From Onchocerca volvulus (lineage: Eukaryota > Nematoda > Chromadorea > Rhabditida > Onchocercidae), in the NCBI GenBank assembly GCA_000499405.2, contig HG738137.1, positions 1,736,001 through 1,800,000 on the forward strand: a stretch of 64,000 nt of DNA, read 5' to 3'. Every line of letters starts with the position of its first letter. Within the stretch, counting starts at the first letter, position 1. A program made the translations under genes and the position numbers. This document shows, in pieces, positions 49,755 to 63,560 of the stretch. Under the pieces are notes generated by a model, which had not been told where the DNA came from, made no database searches, and saw only the letters and a list, made by a program, of their open reading frames with translations.

Positions 49755-52700
49755 CAATATCAGCAAAAATTTACACCAATTTTATCGATCAATTGATAAT
49801 TACAAATTATAACCGAATGATCTGAATATATAGCGGCTCAAGATTGACATAATTTTATCATGAACTTCAGCAATTATACAACAATGTTCGAAATTGAAAT
49901 CTAGTTTAGTATAATTCGGTAGATTCAAGCAGGTTTAATAATTATCAAAAGAAAAGAATCAAGCTAAATTAGTGATTCTGATGGCTCAAGTAAATATAAT
50001 AACATCGAAGGTAAATTTAGTAGTATCAAAGTCAAGCTAAATTAGTATTTCTGAAGATACAGGCAAGAACAATAATATTGAAATATCGATTAAACTATGA
50101 AAGATAATTAAATTTTGAAGATTTGAGCAAATATGATGAAATATTTTTTTCGTTAAAAAATACTGAAATTTTACTTTTTTTGATTATGAAAAAAACAGTA
50201 TTTTATTATAATATTTTTTTTAATAATATTTTTATCCAGATCAAGTAGAACTAGTGATTCGAAGATTTGGGAAGTTTTTTGTTTTTTCATTTTAAAAAAT
50301 TTACATGAATTTCTGTAAATGGACATTTACATCTTACTATATGACCCACATCCATTAGTAGAAATTTTAAAATTTCCGATGACAAACTTTCAACTTTCGA
50401 TGTATTTTGCGATAAAAATTCATTTTTGTTATCGACTTCTAAGAAATATTTTTTTCGTTAGAAAACGCTGAAATTTTTAGTTTTTTGATTATGAAAAAAA
50501 TAATATTTTATTACATAAAGGAAAAAAATAATGAGGAATATTTGCACGCTCATTTCTACATTTTTCTTGCTACCGGACTTTTAGTTTCTTTAATATCTGT
50601 TCAGTCAGCGAAATAAAAATAAAAAACTTTTTTCATATTCGTAAAATTTTCCTCTCTTAAGAATAGAACTAAAATGCAAGAAAAAAAAAAAAACACTCAA
50701 ATTGCGTACTTTTAAAAACTCATTATAATAATTATATCGTTGCTACAGTTATTAATATTGTTGCTAAAAATTGTTATAATAATTACTACGGCCCATTAAT
50801 GGAAAGAAAGTTTTAGAATTTCGGATTTTTTTCGGAAAATTAAATATATGGAAAAAAAATTGGAATTTTAGAATTAAATCAATGTTGGCGAAACGGTATG
50901 AATGTAAATCATATTCATCACTACTTTTTAATATGAATAATTAAAATCCATTTTCAATCGTTTTTAAAGAGAATAATTTTTGATTAATTATGATATCGAA
51001 ATGATATTTAATTTGCTTCAAATGAAGAAATTATGCACGAAACTGAAAACATGCAAATATATTATTTTAATATTCAATGCTAAATTTTAAATTCTCAGAA
51101 ATAGTTTTTCATCTTAATATTTACAGAATACAAAATTTATCGCATGTTGTTATTCATTTATCTTTCATTGTAATTGTTACAACAAAAATTGGATCATAAA
51201 GGAAGGTAATTTATAAATGATGCTAGAATCATCTTCGAATTCCTATGCTCACTTATCAATCTTTATCACATATAAATATCATTTTTTCGAAAACCGATCA
51301 CAAATGATCGCAAATGATCAATGCCTTTTTTTTTTTTAAATCGCAAATATCACTCTTGACGAATTCGACTTTTTACAACATTCATCAATAAAAAATGATT
51401 AGTTTCTCTTGTAATTACTATAACATCTATTATGTTATTACTATGTATATTTCTATTATTCAATGAATAATTTTAATTCTTTAATGTGAAAACAAAATGA
51501 TATTTTCAAATTTTATGATTTAATTGAATAATTTCTTTTTTTTTCTAACTTCCAATTCATTAGATTCATCAAAATTATCAGCACCGTTAAATGATAAATA
51601 GATATGTGATTTTTTACTTATTAAATCGATGTAAAGTTTTTTTTCTTCAATTATTAGAAAATTTGGAGAAAAAATAATGGAATTGCAAAATTTTCCCATT
51701 TTTTCTTCTCTTTTTTTTCGAAAAAAAAAAAAAAAAGTAGGTATGATAGAATAGGTTAATGATGAAGATAGCGGATAATCTAAGAAATTGAATTAATCAC
51801 CATTATCATCTGGTTTCGCTGATTACCAAACAATCAGATAAAAAAAATCAGATTGTTTTGTTCAGCATCAATAAGGAAGTACAACCTACTAATGAATTCT
51901 TTTTTCGCTCTTTCATCTTTTATCATTTAGATATCTTAAATCAATGATAATGATTACTTTTTTTTTGCATTTAATAAATTAAAAGGCACTGAACTGAATA
52001 CATTGAATTTAATATACAGAATCATATAAATGGGGAAAAAAGGAAACTTGGATTATTAATCTTCGAAGTTATGCGAAATTTTGAAAACTTATAAATCAAT
52101 CGATTATTGCTTTTATATTTAAATTTTCTATACGATCAGGAGCAAATTATCAACAATTTATAAGCATAAATTACCTTATAAAATTATCACATTTTAATTC
52201 TGAAAATCAAATTTTGAAAAAAATTTCTTTTGGTAGATGATGCAAGTTTGCAAATATTTTAAATGAATTTTATCAATTACAGGGAAATTTTTGAATAGTC
52301 AATAATCAATTTTTTTGACATTAACCACAACTTTTCAGTGGTGTGAAAAGTATTCATAGAAAAATTATATTTTCTTGTATTTTATTTTTTATTGTTATTG
52401 TTTTTGCTGCTACTATTGTTGATGTTGTTATCATTGCTATTAAATCGTATCATTTTATCAGTGAAAGAAATGAAAATGGAAAAAAGTAAATAAGCTATTG
52501 TTATTCCAGCAATTTTGCGGAAAATCCTTCAGAGAAATGTAAAAAAGTTGCTGTATACTGTATGGATTGATAACTATCTTATCATATAAGAAAGGAAAAA
52601 AGATTCAATGGAAAAAAGGAAGATTGTAGATGTAAAGACTATTAATTAATCAAATAATTGATTTTTATGGGGAAAAAATTGCCTAAAACAAGAAGAATGA

Positions 52701-55700
52701 TTGTTTTCTGTTTTATGAAGTGTTAAAATTTTCGAAAATTCCTTGCATTTAGTAAAGAAAAAAAAAAAGAAAAAACAAATTTCTTTTTTTTAAATCCAAA
52801 TTCTTATCACACATGTGTATCAATGAAGATATGATAAAGAAAGAGATTCATGGGAGATTAATTTTATTAATTAGTCAGCATTAAACGAATTAAACTGAAA
52901 TTATAAGACAAAAAGTTATTCCAATTAAATTTTCGTTGAATTTTAAACATGATTTTTTCCTAGTATTTCAGATTTCATTCAAATATTTATTTGAAACAAA
53001 TTTATTCATTTATTGTTTGTTTGTTCTTTTCCATTTCTTCTTTTCTTTACTTTTTTCTTTTTTTTTTCGTCAAAACTCGTAAAACAATAATAACGGAAAT
53101 TCCCTCCAAAAAAAATGAACACATATCATTATCTTCATTTAAATAATTGTTTTACAAAAGCTGGAGAGAGGAAGAAGAGAGAGGGGAAGAGAGAGAGAGA
53201 AGAAAAAAAGAAATTCAAATTTTTCATTTTTGAGAGCGTTATCATTTCATTTCAATCTTCTCTCAAAATAATTTGTTCTACATTTTTCAATATAAAATTT
53301 GGATAAAGTTATTCTATCTTACGCTATCTTTTACTTACGAGAAATAATTTACAGAATAACCCTATAGAATAACTATAATAACAATAACACAACAACAACA
53401 ACAACAACAATAACAACAATAACGCAACAACAACAACAACAACAACAAACAATATGATGCTAATAAAAATTATAGAACGAAATTATTTGTTTACAAAGAT
53501 AATTTGTAAAATATAGATTGGAAAATGTTCCATCGTTTTTTCTCACTTATTACCGTAAAAATTATAAATATAATAAATTTCAATTACTTGAAATTAAAAG
53601 TATATTCTGGTATTACAAAATATCGAAAAAAAAATATACTAGAATTAAATATATATTTTACTTGTGCAGATCAACTGATTAAACGATTATAAACTACAAT
53701 TAATTGAGTTCTTTGTGGAACTTGAATTTTTCTTTTTTTTTTAATCACAAATAGATATTCATAATTACATTCAAATCTGCGATTTTTTGGCCATAATGCT
53801 TCAATAAAATGAACAAATTTTGAACGATTAATTTATTTTATGATTTCTTTTTGTTTGATGGAAAAGATTTTTTTACTAATTTTAATTTTTAATCAATAAT
53901 TACAAAGCAGTGTCATTTTTTCACACATCATTTTAATAAAGTCATTAAATTTTTAGAAATCTCTTTCCAATTTTATCTCGGAAATTAAGCAGAAGAAAAA
54001 CGAGGAGAATAGTAAAAAGGATAAATTTCATCCAGATGAAATTTATGAAAAAATTAAAGAACATAATTTATTAGGAGAAAAAAGGAAATAAGGGAAATAA
54101 TATTAGCACTATCGTTTGATTAATAAAATAAGGAAATAATATTAACTTGATATTACTATTGTTTGATTAATAAAATTATTATTAGCATTTGAAAAAAAGT
54201 AAAAACGAATCTGAAATTAACTCAATTTGAAAACAAATCAGAATGTTACGGAATCTATGAAAAATATTTGCATAAATTAAAAAAAAAAAGGTAAACATAG
54301 GTTATTGAGGAAAATACCAGTAATTTCTGCATACTTTCTATGAATTTCGGCATTTTTATAGCTAAAATAAATGAGTTTACCGAATGGTGCAATCTTCATT
54401 CATTTTGGAATGCAAATATATTTAACGAATATATTTGGTAAAAGTTACTAATATCTTTATCAAATTTTTTTTTTTTTTTTTTATAAATTGAAATACGAAT
54501 GAATTTGCTATGTTATATATTTATATAATATATTTTGAATTAATTATCGAAATGAAAGCACGTAACACCAAGCGAACATATTATAAAATTATGATGATTA
54601 TCATCTTTTTTTTTTCTTTGCTTGTAGAAGAAAGTAGAAATTAACGAGTAAAAAGGAAATGAATTATAAATAATTAAGCAATGAAATAATTAATTAAAGG
54701 TAAAACTTACCGAATACGAGTCGTATTGTGATTCATAAGGTGGCGGTGTTGTGAAATAATCTGTATTTTGATCAGAATAACTGGAATAAACAGAAAGAGG
54801 AGATAATGAAGTTGCTGGTTCATGAATTCCCAATTTTGAATCGAATGGTATCAGTGGTTCAGATTGAAAATTATCATAAATACCGCGATTTTCAGATGCT
54901 AACAGATTAGGCTTGTTTTTGCTATAATAAGCAGCAGATGAAATATGATTTGGAATAATATTTTCGTATATTTGTTGAGTTTGCACCGCGGTATCAATAG
55001 GTTGTATGAAATCTGTCAATTGAGCACCACCAGCAAACGGTGGTATCGGTGGTGGTATCGGTCCTCTTAATTTCACACCACCGTATTCATCATAATTTTG
55101 TGAGTTTATTTGTGAAGTATGATAGGAAACATCTGATGGAGGTAATGGAATTGGCTTTTGAGATTGTTGAATATTCGATTCCAGTATTTTGATTCCGGTA
55201 TGCAATTTGGGAAGTTTTAGTGTGGTACCTTGTTGAAGATTATAATTTTCCCGATTGTTACTATTCGAAGGCTTATTGCTTATTAGAAGCAATGGTGGTA
55301 GTTGTCCATTGTTGGTGTTATTTTCCGGTATGTACAATGATATGGCATGATTATTTTTCAAGCAATCACTACCATTACAATCTTGTCGATTTGTGAATCT
55401 TGAAAATTTTGACGGAATTAATTTCGGAGAAGTTTGTATCGGAAGTGAATTAGTTAATGCTATATTCTGTGATTGTTGCGACAAATTTGATTTTTTTCGC
55501 AACATTTTTTGATGTTGATTATTATCCGGAATGTTAGCATGATTGGAGAATGATAATTTTGTAAATCGTTGATTCTCACTGATTGGAATATTTTGATCCA
55601 TTGATGAATCACTTGTAATGAATCTTTGCCGATTTATTTCATTCTCATTTCGAATATCGTTAATTTGTAGATTGTTTGATTTCATATCTTTTCTTGAATT

Positions 55701-55919
55701 TACTGCTAAATCACGTAATCGTTTGACAAGATAGCTGCTAGCATTCCGTCGTAGTCGTATTCGAGCTAGAATAGCTTCCGGACCAGAATGTCCTGAAGAG
55801 ATTACGGTGGAAAAGGATGATGGAAATGGATCGGCAAACCGTATAGCTTCCACCCGAGTACCAATGATAACGGTTATCAAGATAATCATAATAGCAGGAA
55901 TTGTTGATATTAATTCCAT
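42239..55919 (-). CDS. transmembrane ZP-domain (cuticlin-like) extracellular protein
   Basis: Thirteen exons on the minus strand (55919-54711, 47862-47721, 47205-47083, 46828-46243, 46022-45946, 45672-45567, 45344-45268, 44895-44733, 44464-44298, 43496-43415, 43206-43020, 42800-42590, 42417-42239) give 1102 aa. The order is: signal peptide MELISTIPAIMIILITVIIG (cleavage after VEA); a long Asn/Gln/Ser/Pro-rich region; a mucin-like Thr-rich stretch (about 550-600); a ZP domain (about 712-985: CKEDGLQFGINTLFPFTGQI, STCGIRNI, DAYGFHVRNCTV, SIKCSIEIC); a furin-type site RKRR (998-1001); a helix (about 1053-1075); and a short basic tail. ZP proteins polymerise in apical matrices and cuticle after cleavage at such sites. 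An in-frame ATG at 56012 would add 31 residues before the signal. The 12th intron uses a weak GTTCGT donor. Which nematode cuticlin/ZP orthologue this is I cannot say. Confidence 0.88.
43601..43652. repeat. 26-bp tandem duplication in a ZP-gene intron
   Basis: Two units (43601-43626, 43627-43652) differ at two positions. They share TAGAATCCTTATGATAA-type sequence. Confidence 0.75.
43666..43740. repeat. short tandem repeat AGTAAATCTATCTGGATA in a ZP-gene intron
   Basis: Three full units of 17-18 bp and partial units follow one another just beyond the 26-bp duplication. Confidence 0.75.
46519..46649 (-). repeat. ACA/ACN codon repeat encoding the Thr-rich stretch
   Basis: A trinucleotide-like run reads GTT on the plus strand and ACA/ACN Thr codons on the coding minus strand. 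The long plus-strand open frames here (poly-Val/Leu) are its complement and not genes. Confidence 0.8.
49447..49473. repeat. (AC)n microsatellite
   Basis: About thirteen uninterrupted AC units in the large ZP-gene intron. Confidence 0.95.
49714..49751. repeat. (CT)n microsatellite
   Basis: About nineteen uninterrupted CT units. The Ser/Leu-repeat open frames reading through it are artefacts. Confidence 0.95.
53380..53450. repeat. (CAA)n/(TAA)n microsatellite
   Basis: Interrupted runs of CAA with occasional TAA units, in the ZP-gene intron. Confidence 0.9.
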
Positions 55920-56012
55920 TGGAAATAATCGGTGATGATGAAGCAAGAAATAGCAACGGTTGCCGAACATAGCACATATTCTCCGTGATACTGCAGTCTT
56001 CCACGATCGCAT

Positions 56013-58710
56013 AAACGGAACAACCAGCAAAATAACGGTACGTTAAATTTTTGTGTTGCTTTGTCGTCGAGTTTTTATCTTTTTTTTCCCTTCTTTTTTC
56101 TCTCTTTTTTTCTTTCTTTTTTTTTAAATCATCAATTCTCTCTAACAGCAACAAAAGTTCGTTTGCATAACAATTCAAACGATAGTATTGATAAAAATAA
56201 TGATACCACGAATAAAATGTACATTTAAATTAATAAACATAAAAATACAGGGAAACGAATAAGCCAAGAGAAATGCTCCGTATCCGATACCTTTTTATGT
56301 CGTGATTGTAATTTTTAGTTGTTATTTTGCGATTGAGAATAGTACTGATAATCCTTGCTGATAAAGAGGATATTGGTAATAAGATGATTGATTCCAGTAG
56401 CTGTACGGGAGAAAAAGGAAAATTTTCTTCTTCCTTCTTTTCTTTTTTTAGAAGTTAAGATGACAATGATAACTGTGAAAACGAAGTGACAGGCAATAAT
56501 TATAGTTGTAATGATCGTGACTGATGATAATAATGATTCTGTCAATAAACAAGAGGTCAGCGTGAAAAATGAAGGAAATTTATGAAAAAGTCGACCAAAT
56601 AAAATTATCAAAAAGATAATCGTAATTTTCCGATTAGGAAGAAAAAAAGTACGAAAAATTTAAACAAATTCTTTTATATTTATTTATAGAACTAGATTAG
56701 TCATAAATAATCAATAATAATTATAGTATAATAAAAGTAATAATAATAATTATAATTTTATAATTACAATAATAATAATAATAAAGATTAATAAACAATA
56801 GGAAGGGAAAATGTTTATAAAATCAAATGAAATAAAATTTATCGAAAAGTTATTTTAAGCGCCAAAATATAGCTTAGAGAATGATTTTTAATAAAAGTGA
56901 TAGTAATGATAATAATGCTACTATAATAGCAATAATAATAATAATAATAATGATGGTAATGATGATAGCGATAATAGTACGGATTGAATAGATTCTTCAA
57001 ATGTTTATGGTAAATATGGCTGGACAGATAGATGATCTGGATGGATCGGTGCAGGAAATTGATAAAAGGAGTGGCATGCGATTTAGTGACGACGACGAAA
57101 CGAAACGAAAAATTTAGGTATTTCTTGGGTGAATTTCGGTTGATCTAATAGACCCCTTTACCCTTTTCTCGTATTTATCATGTCTGCTCCTAACGATGAT
57201 GAACGATAGCGGTAAGAGAGATCTAAGATGGAAAGAAATAGAAATTCTTCAAAATTGACAAAATTTGATACTATTCGCTCACAGCTGCTCTTAACTAATT
57301 AATTTCCAATAACTATTTCATGATTTTTATTTCTTCAGATCGATTGATTGCCAATAATAATGACATTTTATTCATGATGAAAATATCTGCTAAAATGAGA
57401 ATGATAAAAGTAAACAAGCAAAAATTTATCAAATAATTGAACATATAATCTAATGTGATGAGGTAATGTGCAAAAATATAATTGAAAGAAACAACTGTCT
57501 TGATTTTATTATGTATTATTATTGAATAATTATCAAAAAAAAAAAAGCCTAAATGAAATTGAATCGCAATCTTAGATAAGATATCTTATTTAACAAAAGA
57601 ATTTAAATTAAGTGATTTCAGTTTTCCACTACTCTTCGAAGGATTCTTAAAAAATTAGTTTTTTGATTATTTCAACCATTGCTTCTCACAGTGGGTGATA
57701 AGGATAGTTTTTGATAACTTGAATGCTTATCAAATTTCCGCCTTCTTGTTTTTCTTTCCTTCTCGTTCAAATATTCTTGATAATAGCTATTTTTTGATCA
57801 AGAATTTTGATATTCGTCAAAAAGTTGCAAATTTGCAAGAATTTTTTAATCTTTCCAAGGATGAAAAGATGAGGAAGAGAAAACGATCGAATAGATAGAT
57901 GAGGTAATGCGGAAGAAATGGGAATGGATTTGAGAGGAAATTTCGGGAAAGGATAATAACTATAATTTGTAATTGTGATTCAAATGGGCTCACATTTGAT
58001 CCTACATCCGGATAACTGGTTTCATCTCATCCTATCATTAGATTTTTAAATGCCTTAGCAATCTTTCGATTTTCAACATTTAACAAAGAATGAATTAAAA
58101 TCATCAGAATTAAATTGGATCATTTTACTAGAAGTGAAATCTAATATTTATTAGTAATTCAAAACAGTCATTTTTATTTCAATGATAACATAATCGATAA
58201 GTAATCGATTGTTTCAACATTCCTTAAAATTATCGCTTTAAGCATCCCAATTATAATATCTAACTATTGCCTGAGTCTGTTCGTACCATATATTCGAACT
58301 GATTAATTATCAGAAAATACGATGAGATTTGTTTTTGCTACAATTTTCTTAAAATTTCATTTTTTTGGATGAAATTTTAATTCGTTACTTATCATAACCA
58401 AATATTTCCGACCTTTCTTCTTTTTTGATAAATCATTTCTTGAATTTTTCTTTTATTATGTTATTGAAAAAATCATAAGTTCAAATAATTGGCTAAGAAA
58501 ATTCATGCAGAAAAGACTTTGATAAAAAATGTTAAAATTTGGCAATTTATTGTATAGATTTCTGAAGGGAAATGAAAATTTTGCATTTTTTTCAATTTCA
58601 TTTCTCAATAAAAAAGAAAAATTATTTTTTTTTAAAGGTGAATTTCTTTTATAGCAGTTTGTAAATTGAATAGGAAATTAAGTTTTATTTCTTACAATCT
58701 GAATATTGAT
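56013..58710. other. upstream region of the ZP gene, no gene seen
   Basis: The promoter of the minus-strand ZP gene should begin here. The stretch 57000-57240 is less AT-rich (including GACGACGACG) and could be regulatory. Short AAT/ATA repeats occur at 56690-56960. The 146-codon frame 55738-56178 overlaps the ZP first exon in another frame and is a shadow of it. Confidence 0.5.
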
Positions 58711-58762
58711 GAATTTTGAAGCATTAAAATCGAAGATATTCGATTTTAATGCTTCAAAATTC
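58711..58762. repeat. perfect palindrome, 24-bp arms and 4-bp spacer
   Basis: Arm 58711-58734 and arm 58739-58762 are exact reverse complements, separated by GATA. The pairing does not extend beyond the arms. No flanking direct repeat was seen. Confidence 0.95.
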
Positions 58763-60856
58763 CTTTTTTTCTCCCCCGAAAAATTAATTTTTGATGTAAA
58801 CTTTGAAAATTACTCTCATTTTTCTGCAATTTCCATTTGAATCTCAAATAAATCCTACATTGAATTGTTTCGTAATTACTTGCAGTACTTATGAATAATT
58901 TATTGAATCTATCACTTGTCTTGAGTTTATACAAAATTTCGGTAAAAAATGACTAAAAAATTTTAAAACATTATTTTTTATTAAACTACTCTTGACAAAT
59001 CGTCTTCAACCATCATTTTTCTCGAATTCCAAGCAATTGAAATTTCATTCGAATTGTTAAAGCGAAGTGAACTCTCCGAAAATCGAATGTTGACATTTTA
59101 CGGTTTTCATGTTCCGGCCTTTTGAAATGCTTAAAATAGATAGTTGGAATGTGTCATGCAAATATAAACACTTTTATTATTTTTAGGCATTCAACTAACA
59201 TATTTAGTAGGAATTAACTAGTGCTGGAAGATATGAATTATTAATTAATTTGTAAGTTTTCCATTTTTTCATTTCTTCTGTCAAAGTTTATAATTTCCTG
59301 TAAACTTTTTGGAAAATTAATCAGACATTAATATTGAAATTGACTTTTATTGCACTAATTATTTACTAAATTAATAAAAAAGAGTTACGTGTAATATCAA
59401 GAATATTACTAATATTACTTCATTTTCCAAACTTTCACGACATTCTCTTTTTCAACGTTTCAAAAAATATATCTATTTAACCGATTTCTTTGCGAATCAT
59501 TAAATTTTCAACGACGAAAAAGCTTTTTATGTCAAAAAAAAAAAAAAAGTTCTGATTTATTTGTTGGCAGAAATATATTCCCATGCCCATCTATAATGTC
59601 CCACTTAATTAATCAAGTAAAAATATATCGTCTCTCTCCATTTTTTCCTCAAAAACCTGCTAAACAATATTTCTTTTCCTCCTTCAAAAAAAAAAAAAAG
59701 AATACAAATATCTTCTAAATATTTCAAAATATTCTTTTTCGTTTGAATCTGCAAAATTAATTACAAATTTCGATAGTTTTTCAAGTGAATTCTTCGTCTT
59801 TTCTTTCAGAAAATTTAAGAAAAACAGAGACTGAAATCAGAAAAAGAATTATGATAAAAAAAAAAAGAATAAAAAATTTCATGTTTGATAATAATCCTTA
59901 ATATTGTTTCTAAATTCCAAAACTACCATAAAATATCCATTATAGTCTTTGTCGGGAACATAATGGCACGAAAAGAGATTGTTATTTAATCAAAATTAAT
60001 CCCTGAAAAGATTTTATAAAAATTCAAATAAATAAAACAGAGGAATTTTAGAGGATAAAATAAAATAAGCTAGAAAGCTGACGGCTTGAGCAGTGTAGCA
60101 AGAATAAAAAGTTAGAGGTATGGATCAAAAAAAAAAAAAAATTAGAAAACAAAAAATGAAATAATTAATGAAGTTTTCAAAAATTTTTATCGACATTCAC
60201 GGCTTTATAATTAAACCAAATGCTCTTTAATCACATGCACCAGTTATATTTAAAACAATGTTTAACAACGTTTATTGATTGAATATTAATTTAATTCGTG
60301 ATATTTTTAAATGATTCAATCAATAATGCTATTGCATGCTATAATCAGAATCGTACGCATATTCGAACCAAACCTGTGGATAGAAAATTAGTTTGATCTT
60401 TTTTTCCAATTCATTCAAAAACCACAAATTCAAGTTTAGGTAAAATTAATTAATGCTTTTATTAATACTTAAATCTTTTCATTCATTTCTCTTTTCATAT
60501 TTGCTAAATTTCTCTGATACTTTTTATCATCAAACATTTATTCGAGCACTATTTCTTTATTGATCTATTACAGAGATTTATTATTAAATACATTTAATAG
60601 TAATTATATTAGGAAATTATTTTTGCGATAGCCACTCTTAAAAATTAACAAAATTTATAACCTTAATTAATTTATTCTAGAAATATCACTTCATGAATAT
60701 AATATATTCAAGCAGATGCAGATTTCAAATAAATCTTATTTTTACAACATTTTTGCAATAAAATTATCAAAGATTGCTGATCTAAAAGATTCAAACAATT
60801 CAAAAATACTAATTTTAAAGAATAAATTTTATTTAATTGTTTTAAGAAATGAATTT

Positions 60857-60893
<37 letters not shown>

Positions 60894-61960
60894 AAAAACG
60901 AAACGAAAATATGGCAAAATCTAATATGGATAAACAGGAAAAAAGTCGGAATAAATAAATTAGAAAAAAAAATGGAAATTGAAAATTTGAAAAGGAGAAA
61001 GTGACAGAAAAAACATGCGAAGACAAAAGTTGTCGAAAAGGAAATAAACATCGTTATTCTCTCATCGCCTCAAAAAAAAAAAAGAGGAAAGAATGTGTAG
61101 AAAAAAATGATAAAAAAATAGATAAGCGGGATATTTTCATATTTTTATTTTATAAGTTTTGCATTTTTTCTAGTTTGAAATGCAAAGAACATATCTGCTC
61201 TTCACTTTTTTATTTCGAAAATAACACGCAATAGGCTTTTTCCTAATCTACTAAGGCCATTAATTCCTACATAAATTGTCATTTTCATCTAAAAAATTTA
61301 ATTATAATGGATATTGTTTGATGTTTCATTCTGCTATGTAAATTATTGTGAATACCACTTTCACTTCTTGCCCATCCAAAAGCTTTTTCTCCAATGATCT
61401 TTATTTTTCCAGATTTTATTCCGACTGGTTCTCTTTCTAATTTTTTTCACAATTTCAACTTTAAAGTCATGATAAATCTCAGCCTACCTTATATACATAT
61501 GCATGAGCATTTCAGTCCAATCGTTGGTCGTAGGCAATGGTAACCTTGATAATAAAACAGGCTTATTATTACATTTAATGTCAAATGAATAGTTGACAAG
61601 TTAAAAACAAAAGAAAAAAAATTAAAAAACTTTTTTTGTACCAAAATTAAAATATTGTAAATTAACTCTCTTTGCGCTATTGCTATAAAAAAAATTTTAT
61701 CTTTAGGATTCAATGCTTTGCTCTAATCGGTATTGAATGAACATTTAATCTTTGGCTCTGATCGGTTTTCGATGAGCGGCACTTTCCAACCCGCAGATAA
61801 TTTCCTACCATCGGAAAAAAATCCGAATTATCGGTTGTATTGTCGATACTCATCAAATCATTGCATAACGTAGTTATTGTGAATAAAATTCATCATAACA
61901 AAGTCTTCATTTCATGACAAATTTATTCGTACCAAGTTCCAATCCTCAACAAACAACTTT
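58763..61960. other. AT-rich region without a recognised gene
   Basis: Long A and T homopolymers (for example 60862-60888) and low-complexity frames only. No splice-connected coding blocks or RNA genes were recognised. Confidence 0.5.
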
Positions 61961-63560
61961 TCACAAATTACTTCCATGACAAGGGTGACGGCGGCACTTA
62001 CAGCAGAACGCAACCAGACATCACAACAACCTTTAACCTCGTATGGTTGAAAGTTTGGAGAAATAATTTTGCGAAGCGATTACGAGTTTCATTTCGGTAT
62101 ACGGTTGCAAGGGATAAGATCCGTTCCAATCGGTATGCAATTTTTGAATTACACAGCTATCTGCCTATAATGTTTCGAAAATGAAAAACTGAAGAATCAG
62201 AATAGCCAAAAAATAGATTTTTGAATAAGTTTTTCATTAGAAAAAAAATCATAATTTTTGGGATTTTTAATTGGAATTCACTTGAATTGGTGAGTATCAT
62301 AAAATAATCAGTCACATCAATTGGCTATGTGATATGCATTTACGTGAATTGAGCTTTATTTCAGTTTCAACTCTTTTTTTCGATCGCTGATTACTGGAAT
62401 GTAATGATTTCTTGCAAAAGATGAAAATAAAATCTTTCATTTTGGTCAATCGCCATCTGCATGTTTCAAATCGCAACATGTTAAGTTGCGAACGCAGCAT
62501 CAATTCAGTGAAGGAGTGGCGCTTGCATGATGCATAGATGCACCGTAAAGATAGTAAGTATTGAAAATGAACATTTTTTTTTTTTATATTTATAAAATTT
62601 GGGAGAGTCATATTTGTAGAACACAATTTTTGTCGTTTTTTTGCAAATCACATTTTTATCATTCCTCAAAGTTTCTCGTCAAGTTCTGTTTTAGATTTTT
62701 GCTAACATTGCAGTCGCTATATTCAATATACCGTCGGAATTTAATGCGGAACGGCATCTGGAAACAATCCAAGAACACGCTCTTGAGTGATGCGAAAATG
62801 TCCTTTCAAACAAAGGTGTTGATTTTGTGAAACATCGCAAAAAGCTTTTCGATCTTATGTAAAGATATTTTTGGGTTCAATAACCACGATGTAGTTAGAT
62901 ATGATACAAATGAAATATCGGGATTTGGCGTAATATTTGTTTGAATCATTATATTTACTCTAATTGCAAATAGAAAATGCTGTGATTCTTGAGATGAACT
63001 GTTTTTTTTTTTTTAAATAGTCATCATTCGATTACTATGTCCGTGACCTAATGCCCGTTACTTCGTTAGAATGACCGCTCAAATTCGCCTGTGTGAAGTT
63101 AGTATTGATCTAAAATTTTATGCATGTATTCCAATTGAACTGAATTCTTTTTTAAAATTATAGTAAATTTAATGTTTTTTAAATGAGCTTCCTTTTTTTT
63201 TGCTTTCAAATACAACACTGCATTATTTAAAAAGATGTTTTGGATTGAATTTATCATGTCTCGTCCGATCTTGTTATCAACAGATGGAGTACTGATTTTT
63301 ACCAAGTTCCTTAGTTACCCGTTTTAGCGAAATCTTTCCAAATTTTCGGATTTCTTTTAAAATTAAAAATCCATGAACTATGATTTTCGACATTGTAACT
63401 TTCCCAATTCCGAAAAAAACAAAATTGGAATTTTCGTTCATGAAAATTACCCTGCATGCAGTTCTAAATTCAGCACGATTACATGATTTTAAAATACAAA
63501 GTGATCCGTCATCTATAATAAATTTGTAATGTCACTGTTAAATGGAACAAACCGATGTTC
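61961..63560. other. less AT-rich island with degraded coding-like fragments
   Basis: Several short blocks differ from their surroundings in composition: 61975-62135, 62440-62545, 62705-62860, 63030-63095 and 63240-63330. The plus-strand block 62711-62770 reads NIAVAIFNIPSEFNAERHLE and continues briefly in frame to a TGA. The block from 63020 reads SSFDYYVRDLMPVTSLE to a TGA. They do not join into one frame. They may be remains of a transposase or another gene, or exons of a gene extending past the window end. No family can be assigned. Confidence 0.25.

Larger units (their letters stand above)
47863..54710. other. 6.85-kb first intron of the ZP gene
   Basis: The intron joins donor TCG|GTAAGT at 54710 to acceptor TTTTTTAG at 47863. 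It is mostly AT-rich with microsatellites. One less AT-rich block (49320-49710) holds open frames on both strands without a recognisable product. An intronic promoter or an unrecognised small gene is possible. Confidence 0.6.

Noticed and set aside
49512..49812. Frames across the (CT)n array and a minus-strand 65-codon frame
   Set aside because: They are driven by the microsatellite or lack any support; kept only as a note on the less AT-rich block.
55738..56178. 146-codon minus-strand frame with a Lys/Glu tract
   Set aside because: It overlaps the signal-peptide exon of the ZP gene in another frame and does not connect to other exons.
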